64,000 bases of DNA, from positions 1 through 64,000 of the forward strand of contig JANTQF010000192.1 of NCBI GenBank assembly GCA_032988165.1. The letters run 5' to 3'. The DNA is from Emmonsiellopsis sp. PD_33 (lineage: Eukaryota; Ascomycota; Eurotiomycetes; Onygenales; Ajellomycetaceae). Position 1 is the first letter of the stretch, and each line of letters starts with the position of its first letter. Of the stretch, positions 43,953-55,300 are shown piece by piece. The position numbers and the translations under genes were made by a program. The notes below the pieces were generated by a model. That model saw only the letters and a list, made by a program, of their open reading frames with translations, searched no databases and had not been told where the DNA came from.

Positions 43953-45222
43953 ATGGATACCACCAATGTTCAACCCGCTCGTGGTCCGCCAGAGCTCCCT
44001 TACTCTTTACGGGACCGCAAGAGGTCCATTGCTCTTTTCTGGTCTATGTTTGTTATTGATACCCTTGCTCAGCCATTAATTCTCTATTTTACGCTGTGGT
44101 ATCTCACGGATCTATCTCATAATTTAGGTGTGTTTCTGTTTCATCCCGTACCTCCTTCAAACAATACTTGTCTCAACAATATGATTGATATAATTCTAAC
44201 TGTGAGATTAGTTTTCACGATTAGCACTGCAGCATTAGGTGGTGTTTCTATTGCAGAATACTTCTATAGGTTTTATATGCTGTACAGGAAAGGATCCGTT
44301 TCACGTCCTCTAAATGCTCGACGTTCATGGGTGGGTTGCGGATATCTAGAATTTCTTAAATTGCGGCTGCTAACTTTACATTTCAGCTGGATTTCTTTCA
44401 GATAAACTTCACCATCGTATGGCTAATTCTAGCAGTCGAGTTGATTATGTATGTTGTCTTCTTATTCTATCGCTTTCCAACCATCCATCTAACTTGGTGA
44501 CAGTGGAACCGTCCAGGAGGAACCGTACAGTAAGTCCGCGCCTTTCTTTCGGCATTTGACGCACCGGACCTAACCATATCGTAGTCCGCCTCCTAGCAAT
44601 GCCCCTACCAACCGTCATGTACTACTTCGGATCGGTACACCTAACCCTCGACCTCCTTCGCGCAAAGGGATACCAAGCCCCATTCCGCATTTCCTCGACC
44701 CCCAAGGGCTCCGTAATGCCAACCGCCCTCTACGTCCTGATAGAAGATATCGTCGCAGTGGATGGCGGTGGTGGACAAAAATACCGACGAGCACTCCGAG
44801 ATAGATACCTAGCCAGTCCATATTTCCGCCAAATGCTCTTCGAGATGAATTGCTTCTGGGGCGGTGGGTCGATTATTTTTGCAGTGATTACTACGATCTT
44901 GATCTTCACGACGCCGAGGGATGCCGCTTATACGATAGGATGGACACTGCCGTTCGTTTGGGCGGGATTATGGACACTTATCACTATCCCGTGGGTGCAG
45001 GCGGATCTGCGACGGGAAAAGGCTGCATGGGTGCAGAATGCTCGTCTAGATACGGAACCTTACGCTGATACCATCAATGGTATGGTGCCCACTACCCGTT
45101 TTCTATCCACGTCTGGTAGATTGCTCTCGCTGCTTCCATTTCACAAGCCTGGGACTACGGAGGCAGATCGCGAGAAGGATACGCCGCCATCAACAGCCTC
45201 AGGTGTGAGAGAGGATGTTTGA
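43953..45222 (+). CDS. Conserved fungal multi-pass membrane protein of unknown function, 339 aa
   Basis: Exons 43953-44127, 44212-44330, 44387-44448, 44504-44529 and 44585-45222. All phases agree and the total is 340 codons. Exon 4 is only 26 nt. The first intron uses the acceptor GATTAG; the earlier GTGAG acceptor would create a stop. There are about five to six hydrophobic segments: IALFWSMFVIDTLAQPLILYF, VFTISTAALGGVSIAEYFY, INFTIVWLILAVELIIG, a segment around LAMPLPTVMYYFG, and IIFAVITTILIF with IGWTLPFVWAGLWTLITI near the end. There is a cytosolic-looking loop with basic residues (YRKGSVSRPLNARRSW). No catalytic motif is seen. I recognise the general type, a conserved ascomycete membrane protein, but no function. 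Confidence 0.8.
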
Positions 45223-45839
45223 CGTTTTACTCTTGATTATATTTGTTATTTGTTCAAAGATACCTCTTATGAGCCGTGGAAAATATGTTTCCTTTTCTTT
45301 TCAATTTTTATCTATATATATATATACTACTCTACTTTCCTATGTATCCCCTGCACGTCCCAAATTTGTGTCATATTGTCGCTAGGGATTAATCCCACCC
45401 TTCCATGTATTAGATAGACTTTAGACATACCATTCAACGCAGTACCTGAGCAGAAAGCGAAGCCTACCAGATCAGGGCTTCTATATATAAAATACTGTCA
45501 ACTCTGAATGATCCGTAAACCTGAACAATATCGCAGGGGGCTCTTATTCACTACCTAGGTGACGATGAGAAGGTCAATTTCATTAAGAGAGGCCAAAATG
45601 GCACCAGGAGTCTCCTAATCATAGTAATATTGACTAAGAAGGGGGCGGTTATGGGCTGTTGGCTGAAGAAAGGCAGGATATGAACATGGCTGCTGAATAA
45701 ATATAGTTCTAGTAGTCTAACACTCATGTGTAATGATAAGGAGGATAACATCATCCAAGATGGAGTAGGGGACGGAATGTCCATGGAAAAGACCGTCGTC
45801 CTTGGTGGAGATGAAGGTGGAAGACAAATTTTCCAATGG

Positions 45840-46640
45840 AAGTTCCATTGGGTATATAGTCTGTAGCAGGGATGAATGGGCTATCATTTAATTACTTTAC
45901 AGTAACTGAAATTGATGTATTCTTTGGAAACATTTAATGCATTATCTTAGAGACCCCTGCCCTCAAGTTACCCTATAGATAGTTAACAGCCACATTTTAA
46001 TAGCTTTTAAGGTCTTTAATATTTAGTCATTTAGCTTCATCTTTCTGAAAGTCTATAGAAGATAATAGAAGATTATAAATAACTTTATTACTTATTTTAT
46101 ATACTGTATATTATCATTAGTCTATCTTTTACTAGAGTTGGTATCATGTTTACTATAGTTATAATAAAAACATTAGAAGATAGGGGACTGATACCTATAC
46201 TCTAATTAACTAACTCTGGAAATAATATTCAGAGTATAAGCTAGGCACAGTGCAGTAAGATGCTTCAGCAGCATCTTAAGGACTAAAATATTATATAGTA
46301 ATATCTCTTCTCTTGCCCTGCTAATCTGTTCTGTGCTTAGATTAGTTAGTAGCTGTAGGTTAAGAATCATGCCATTGACCGGAAGCTTTTATAACTAGGG
46401 ATTAGTAGATTCCAAGGTTTCTCACGGTCCTTCAGAAGTGTATATTAACGCTAGAGGCTATAAGTAATAAAGTAGGTATGTACCCATTATATTTATTAAT
46501 AGCTTCTATTGTATAATATAGCTGATATTTTTAATCCATATGTTAGTTAACAGCTTCACACATCAATACAGGCCGTACTTAGAGCTATAAATAGTAACTT
46601 CCAACAATCCTAAAAAATATAGATTCCGGGTAACCCTTCG
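45840..46640. repeat. AT-rich, CpG-poor island, possibly a RIP-degraded transposon
   Basis: The stretch is rich in TATA, TTAAT and TAGTA words, nearly lacks CpG and has no open frame of note, in sharp contrast to the GC-balanced genes around it. This is how repeat-induced point mutation leaves old transposons in filamentous ascomycetes. No terminal repeats or protein remains were recognised. Confidence 0.5.
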
Positions 46641-47760
46641 TGTGGTCGGTCCATGGACAATACTCAATAGTACCCTCGGTATGAACTTCAAGAAAATGGA
46701 TCTCAAAAGGGCCCCCTATCTTTAATCCCTAGTATTTCTAGAATTTCCCATCAATCATCTTCTTAGACGGAGTACTCATTGGAGTCTCCTAAGTCACGGT
46801 TTATCCTTCTAGTTCAGCGTCCTAGCTGAAGTGTTCAATTCGACCTTGGGCGGAGCATCTACCTACGCCTTGTGTGTGCGAGAGTGAAGTAACATCTCCG
46901 TGCCGATCTGGACATGCTGGCATCTGCCAAAATCCACCGATACAAATCTAAGCCACAAACTTGTCACCGACAAAGCGGCCAACGAAGTAGGTTGGCTATC
47001 TAGATCAGCGTGTTCTTCTTCGATATTCGGAAGGGCACTCCCCCGCGGAAACTCAGCTGTATCATCCCTGCGTGATAATCAAAACGCCGGAAACGAGTTA
47101 AACGCCCAAACGTCACAGAAAACAGTACCCCAAAAATCATAAACCCCTGAAACCAAACTGTGGAGACCAGGACATGCGCGATCGTCCGCCGATCACTTTA
47201 ACCTGTCCGTCTTGGGATGTCTTGGGGCCTCTCGGCTCGGCTCGCTTGCATTTAAGCTTAATTTTAGCGCGCGTCCGTCTCCCCACATTGTGACATCCCC
47301 GTGCATCAAGAAGGCCGCAGCTCAGAGCTTCATAGATTGTATTTTCTATGGGAGTTTGGATGAATGGAGAGTGTGAGATTTAATCGGGTTGAAAAATTCA
47401 CCATGCAATTATCTAGTTTTCCCGTTAAGACACTGAGACCCAGCCCCAAGCCCCCGACCCCCTCGGAATACGCCACCCAGCCGAAATCAAAATCTCCCAC
47501 TGGTAAATTGAAGATCAATATAATGTATGTACATACATGTACATGAATTCAGATAAAATCATCATTCCCATTTTCGCGCTCCATCAACACGCACTCTGCT
47601 ATCTCCCCATTCCCTAAATACATTCTCACACAGCACCATATTGCTCCTTCCCTATGCCTGTGCCTGATAATTCAAGTAGCGGCAGGAGCCTTCCAAAGCG
47701 GGCTGATTGATAACAATGGCAAGTTCGTTCTTGCCATTTAAGCTTAACTAATTTTAGCTC

Positions 47761-47784
47761 TCCTTGCCGGTCTCCTTGCCGGTC
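47761..47784. repeat. 12-bp tandem duplication TCCTTGCCGGTC x2
   Basis: Two direct copies of a 12-bp unit, just after a TTAAGCTTAA-containing segment that is also present in diverged form near 47249. Confidence 0.6.
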
Positions 47785-49331
47785 GGATTCATCCAGCAAG
47801 AGCGACACAGCTCAGCACCGTCATCAAAATTGGCGTGGCCAATGATGGGCCGTGATGGGACCTTTCCTCTAGCCATAATCATTTTAAGTCTCAGGGGATG
47901 ATAGGTATCAACATACCATGAAGAGATGAAATTAATACTTCTTGGACGTTTACCACCCACTAAATTAAACGTAATTCGAAACCTGCAGCCCAAACCAAAC
48001 CCAATCCTCATATGGCTCTATCCGTCCTCCTAAACTCTAAATAAACCTCTCTTTGTTATGGCGCTTGGAATTATGGAGGAATATGGCTCGATGGTCGAGA
48101 AAAAGGCTCATATTTCCCTCTTCCAATGCTCTTGAGATATGCAAAAAGGTTTGAATGACCATACATGTACATACAAAGGGAAGTCCGCCTCCTTCAACCC
48201 AAATAAATTGTCAGGCAAATATGTGAACGGAAGGAAAAGGAAAGAAAAAAGAAAGCTTGATTAAATATATTCAAAGAATGTCAAAATGAAGGTGCAAAAA
48301 AAAAGATGCCAATATTCTCCCCCATCTCCGTACAGAATGTCCTCTTTTTTTTTTTTTTTTGGGCTGGCTAAAATATCAAGAGAGGTAAACAAAAAATATG
48401 TACGGGGATAGATAGATACATACATACATACAAAAAAGATGATATGAATAAAATGCGCTATGGATTTAAACACACAAACAGGAAGGTGATAGATAGATGT
48501 AGTAAGTAGTGATGAAGAAAATAAAGAGTATTGAAAGTGGTAAATTAAAAAACAAAAAGTAAGATGTAAAAATTTGCCAAGGTTTTTTTTTTGCAAGTAA
48601 GTGGTGTGCGCCTGATAATGCATGGGAATATGATGTGAGAAGAAGAGAGAGAGAAAAAGAAGTAAAGGAACCATATTCTGGAATATAGAAAAGGTATTCA
48701 ATAGGAAGGCGACGGAAAGTGGCGGGGGAACGGGTGATGATGATGATGAGGATTATGCTTGTTTTTGGTGAGGAGGTATGGCCGTCATTCGTTCGAGGAA
48801 TGGATGCTGCGTGTGGCGAAATGGGAGTGATGAACGCCATTTGGTAACCAGTGCTGTGCCTGCAATGCACCTGGGAACAAGGAAACGTGAAACGGGCTTA
48901 TGCAAATTAGGGAGGTGGGATAGGGAAGGGGGGATGAGTTAGCGGTGGAGGAGAGATTGAGGTGTGGAACATGGATGCCGCCACTCATCCGCTTCCCAGA
49001 GTCAGAAGGTAGGTGGTGTGCAGGCAAAGTAGGGAGAGAGAGGGGGGGAGAAGCCCTAAGAAGGCTGGCATGGTTGAAGGCCAGTGGTGGTTTAATGGAT
49101 GTATGTATGTTTTCGATCACTTCGAACTCCGGAACTTGCGCCCAAGATGGACGATGGACCTCTTCCGAGGGCTAAGAGAGCACATCACAAACCAAATCAG
49201 TCCCAGTCCCAGTCTCAAAATTGAGCGCAGAAAACCATCGGACGACGCTGGGCTAAAAAACGGCAATAATAATAATCGACGACAAAAAATTGACATGAAT
49301 CAGAACCGACAACGCGCGCAGAGGAGTCAGC

Positions 49332-52300
49332 TCACCGTTCTTCGGGGCCATCGTCATCCGCCCCGCCACCGTGATCGAGCTGGCCTGAGAGTTGGCTGGA
49401 GGCAAACTGCCTTGTAACGGTATCGTTAAACAGATGTTGGCCCTATCAGAGAGAAAGTTAGTGCGACAGGACGTCATATTTATTCAGTCTGACTACATAC
49501 ATCATCACGGCCTTCCATATTGAAGCTCCTCGCAGACCGTGAGTCCTGGCCAACATGAGGCATCATGGCGGACCGAGCACTAGACGTCACAGAATTCGAC
49601 CTAGCCAGCGGGGAGGCTGTAGATGTAAACGAACGGCGGGGTGGAGATTCCGACCTCTCACTTGCGGAGCTATGGCTGATGATGCTATTTCCCCCATCTG
49701 AGGACGGCGCCGTGTTCAACAGGCTATCGGAGACACTGAGCACCTGAGAAGACGAAGCAAGTTCCCGAAGCCGCTTTTGTTGCTGCTTCGTCGGACGGTG
49801 ATGGGAGAACTTGTTGCCCAGGATAGCAGGGGTGTGTGAGATGAGCGCTTTGATGGCATCCTTTTTAAGCCGGAGGGCGAGATCGAGATTCGACCATGTC
49901 TTGTTTCGGTATTCAAGGACAGGAAGCCTAAAGACGAAATCATGCACATCTTCAATGTTGCGTTCGCCTTTGCCCTTGTAGCTTAGGCAAAGGACAACAT
50001 CGTTGATCTTAACGTGGGCGAGGGTCATGTAATTCGAGGCCCGTGACATCATCTGCGATAGGTCATCGGCAGCTTTATCCTTCTCCTGTGCCTTTGCTGA
50101 GGCCCTAGTCAAGCCAAATTTCTTGGGTTTCTCCTCCGTTCCGTTGACGCCTGCTTGGCTGGCCAGTGACTTATCAGATAACTGTCTATTAACAAGTCGT
50201 AGACTATCGACAGAAGCCTTCTTCGGTATCCGGCTTGTTGAGGGGCGGGATTTGGATTGCGGTCTATCGTCCATCTTTTGGCTCCGTAATGGTTTATCTC
50301 TATGAATTGGTGTCATCGCGAGACCTTTGGCTCTATGTGACGGCGAGGCGGATCGTCGACCATCCGATAAGCTAAGCGTGGGTTTGAGCCGCAACTCCAG
50401 AGTCCCAGGGCCAGATGATAGCTGGGAAGAGTCATCAGCGGAGTTACTTCCAGTGCTAGCGGCGGGAGTGTTGGGCTCGGTATCATCCTCCTCTTCTTCG
50501 CTCTCCGAATCTTCACTATCAATTGGCCGCATGTGCTTTATCATAAATGGTGAAAATGCCCCGTTCTCGAACGCATTTGAACCCATTCCAGGGAATATGT
50601 ACTCAAACAGCTTCTTTGCCAGGTCCCTCTCCAGTTGGACCTTCAACGGGAAAAGCGCCACCTCGAAATTATTCATAACCGGGATTCCAGCGATTGCTTC
50701 CAGCATGAACCAGTCAACCTTGAGCATATTGTCGCTTTCATTTTGCGGCGATCCTCTCCGATGCCCATCAAGATAGGGCACAATCATCTGCGGATACAGC
50801 GCGCTAGGAAGAAGATTGAGGCCATATATTCTCTGGATCTCGATGCTATTGCGATTCGATCCATCAATATTATCAGTTCGGGCATATGACGCATTTCGCA
50901 GTTGAAATTCAACAAGGGGCTCCTTCGGATCGTTCATCAGATGCCATACGATCTCAGATGCAGATAAGGCCCAATGCAGGAGACCACTTGATTGTGACAT
51001 TGTTCGCTCTTCACTCTTCCGTTGAGACGTTGTGATAGCCTTCATGATAAAGAACAGCTCATCTTCACACTGCGTCAAGTCCTTTTCCAACGCAATCCTG
51101 TCCTTCCAACCCTGAGTATCGAGATACCTGGCCTGGATCTGGAAAAGGTTCTTGATCTCCTCGAGTTGTCGTATGCGTTGCTGAAGTCGGTTGACCATCT
51201 GGGGTGCGCCTCTTAGGTCACTGAAATCGGACGCAAGCATAATCTTCTCAAGTTTTTCGCTTCGGACTTTTTCCAGCGGCTCACTGTACAGCAACAGGTC
51301 GAGCACAATGATATACATGGAGTAATACTGCGCCGAATCACAAATAGCCCGCACATGAGAAAACTCAACGAGGATCCGATCCATCCGATTCTCATTGCAC
51401 GTTGGCCGGCGCGTGCGATCATCGTGTTCATCTTCCCCCCCACTAGCAATCTTCTCGTTGTATTTCAGCCGCAGCGTATTATACTTGTCATACCGGAGAC
51501 TAGCAGAAGTCTTCTGAATAATCCTCGAGAAGCCCGATGGGTCGAGGTCGAAATCAAACATACACTCCACAGATACCCATGGTGGCCAGGCAGAGCCAGG
51601 GGCGTTACCGTACCGATTGCCCGAGTAGAGGTGAAGGTGGCTGAACAGGCTCTTTTGGGTAGTGACGAAGAACTGCGCACTATCCATATCTAGAGTGAAC
51701 CGACGTTGTACCAGACCACTGACATCATCGGATACACGATGTTTGTCCATGATCGAGATGACCTTCAACTGCATGCCCTTGGCCGTAACTAGAGCAACAG
51801 CCTTCTTATTCTTCTCGCTCTGCAGCTGAATCTGTGGTGCGATAAGCCGTAGGTGGTAACTATTCTGCGGGGTGAACTCTGGGGCAATATTATCTCCGCC
51901 TTCCGCGCAAGAGCGACGTTTACTCTCGCCACCTGCCGGATCATCAGCATTAACAAACCGGTTGGCGTCGTTAAGGAGCTGCTCAATGCGGTCTTCTACA
52001 GACACGTCATCGTCGTCATTTTGGAAATCCGGTTCGGGGGTTGTTGTCCCCATCGACGGGGGTGGCTCTTTGCTTGCATCTTTCGGCCGCAGTTTCGATT
52101 TCCCTTGCTCTTCCACAATATCCAGGATAAACTTGACCGCCCGTCGGGACATGTAATAGACAAATCCACGCCTCTGGCTCACTTGATGGATATAGCGCAG
52201 AATGATGTTTCGGAGGGAGTTATTCCACTTCAGTTGAATGTTGTGGATGATGAAGCGGTTGTCAAAATCGCTAATGAATTCATCATTCGGCGAGGCATAG

Positions 52301-55300
52301 AGGCCGTCAATCTCAGAATCATCGCTCCCACGCTCGGAGCCAGGGGATTCTCCCTGTTCAGAAGCAGGGTCACTTTGGCCACTTTCGCTTCCAACGCCAT
52401 GCAACTCCGCATCTCCCGCGAGCTGCTTCTCAAGACGACGAAGTCCCGCGTGCAAGAATTTCCGGCGTCTCTCCAACGACTCGCCTTGCCGGTTGAAAAG
52501 TTCGAATTGGCTCTTCAGTCCTTCATTGGAATCGCCGTCCCGAACAACACGGAGTTCCTGCTCGGCAATCATCTGGTTGTGAGCGACGATTTGAGCGTCG
52601 AGGGTATCAAGGCGTTCTTTGACCAGCTCCATTTGCACTCTTCGTGGATCGTTATCCTGTGACATGACGCAGTAATGGGATGGCTCGTCGCCAAACGGGC
52701 TATACCCTTCTTCATCAAAGCCACGTTCCTCATGGTCCGTTTGTCGGAAGTAAGAGAATCGAGGAGAGTATGCCAGGGGCAGGATTCGAGTGCGTGGATT
52801 AGATTCGGCAGGAAGTATCCAGTCAAGTTCAACAAAGTCATCCATGTCGACCCAGTTCAGATCGTGGTCTGGTATGGTAAAGCGCGAGAGATCGACAGGG
52901 GGTACGGGCTGCTGGAAGGAAGATAGGATGTCATTTTTTGTTTGCAGATCTTCAGCGTTGGTGCCGCCAATCGAGACTGAGACGGCTCGGAAGTCGGCCG
53001 CGATGAAGTCCAACTGGGCCCGGTTAATCCGCATTGTGCTAGCTTTAGTTTGTTTCGACTTTCCTTTGACCATCACATTGACCTGCTCCCTCCGTTGATG
53101 GAGATCCAACATGAAGCTGTCAAGCCGGACTTTCACACCGGTTGCAGAAACAACATCTTCTGCGTAGTCTTCAGCATCTTTGTGTTTGTACATGTGAGCA
53201 ACAAATAGAGGGGAGAAAAACAAATTATACTTGACGGTGGCCAAATGGCGGCCAAACTTCTTGCTACTTTTCGTCACGCCAGGCCAGAGAGGCCCCTGAC
53301 GTACAGGCAGCGACATGATTCCCGAAAACAGTGACCACCAGCTGAAGAAATGCGTAAAGAACCTGGGTGTCAAATGCACGGTATTATAACTTGTCGACGG
53401 CTCACGATTCGACAGGGACGCGACCCGGCTAACCGGAGCCTCAACGGCAACGGATAAATGAATATGGTTGCTTCGAAATCCACGGAATGCATCGTAATCC
53501 TATCAAACAGTAAATAAACGTATCCTGCCTAAGAAGCGACCATCAAAAAAACATACCTTTCTCTGCTCTGCATCTATATACCGCGGATTCTTCAGCACCA
53601 CGTCATAATGCGGCTTGAACTCAAACGACCGTTGCGGGAAGCCAACATTTCGCTCGAACACCAAACCAGAAAGCCATCGTACATTTCCAGATAACTTCAT
53701 GATCACCTTCTTGAACATTGCCGCATCCCTCATACTGGTTCTAGATGAGGACGTGTCGGTATCTTGCGCGGCTTCGTACGTGTGGCGTGCGTGGTAACTA
53801 TAGTCCGGAATCGCGAGCACGTATTCTCCACTCGTAACAGCCATGAACTCTCTAGGGTCATCCTTCGAGTGTATCTCCCATTGCACATCCTTGCGAAAGC
53901 ACATTACGAAGCCAGCTCCGAATCCAGTAACGACATATGGATCGCGAGAACCTAGGTATCAGATCAGTAAATAGCAGAAGGAAGACCTAGGACGATTAAA
54001 ATACCTTTCAACCGTAAATGAACGTCTCCGTCACCTTTCCAAACAACATTAATCCTCGAATGGAAACTCAAACGAATCTTATCCCAGAATCCCACCCGTT
54101 CCGAAGGATCGATTTCTGGTTTCGAAAAGCCCTCGAAAATCTTCATCATATCCTGTATGACTGGTTGATACGACATTCCCCATGATATACTGGTTGGCAA
54201 ACTGGTATTAATTTCAATAATTGCATCAGAGTAAGTTTTCACCGGCGACACTGTCCGTCGAACGTCGATCGAGAATCCTGGATGCGGGGTGCCATCCAAT
54301 CCTTCGTTTGGTGGCACGATATTAACCATGACATGGCGAGAAGATTCATAGTCGCGAAACTCTTCCGCAATCACGAAGTCGGTGCGGAGAGACCAGCTCG
54401 GAAGCCGCTGGGACTGGCCAGCGCGGAGGGGGGGGATGTGGAGCAGATCTAGAGGGTAGTCCCGCAGGTTTCCTCGAGCCTCGCCCATGTCTAATTGGAT
54501 GCTCATGGGGATGAGGAGTGAATATTTCATAGACAAAGGCATGCCCTTTCCAATTCTATGTAAGTAATGAGCATAGTCATCGATCGGGAATGAAGGTTTG
54601 TCAATGACGAGATGTACGTCGCTAATAAGGGCAGATAACAGGCCGGGACGATTAGGGACGTCGAGGATGGCTTCGTCATCTCGCATGTCTTCAGGGGGCT
54701 CGTCTGCTCCAGAAAACATGCTTCTAATTTCTTTGATGGCGGTGTTCTGAAATCGCATCGTGTTGTCGATTCTAGTCTTCCAACTCCGTGCATTATGCTC
54801 TTGTAGCTTATACCACGCATCATCTGGAGATGTCTTAAACGAGTCCGAAAACGTCGATACACCTTCGGGATTATATCGTACAGTTCGGCTTGGTCTCCTG
54901 CCCCGTGATTCAGATCTAGCGCGGGACTGACGCCCATCGACGCTCTTACTTCTGGCATGCTCATCGCTCTTCCTCGCGCGGGCGGTTGAACGAGGCAACG
55001 CATGCGTTGACTGTGTGCGGTATCGAAAGTTCGCCTGACGTTGCTGGAGTTCCTCTATTTTCCTAGCTTTCATACGGAACGCCTCTTCTCTCGCCAACCG
55101 TTGCTTTTGCTCTAGCATTCCAAGGCGATATATACTACCAAGTTTCCATTCAAATGCATCATCTTCCAACTCAAAAAGGAGGGCTTTACTTCGCAGTGAG
55201 ATTCTCGGTACATGTTTGGGACCTTCAGGATGTTTTTCCAGAACATATTCATTCGTCCTCGTTTTGAAACGGTGATTTAGCTGCTGTATAGATTTAGCGC

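Larger units (their letters stand above)
45223..49331. other. Gene-poor 4.1-kb region
   Basis: No open frame here has domain support. It divides into an AT-rich island (about 45840-46640), a mixed-composition part (46640-47830) with short diverged duplications, and a purine/T-run-rich part (47830-49330) that probably includes the 3' region of FMP27. Confidence 0.6.

Noticed and set aside
45840..46640. Centromere core
   Set aside because: Far too short and bounded by normal genes; a degraded repeat explains it better.
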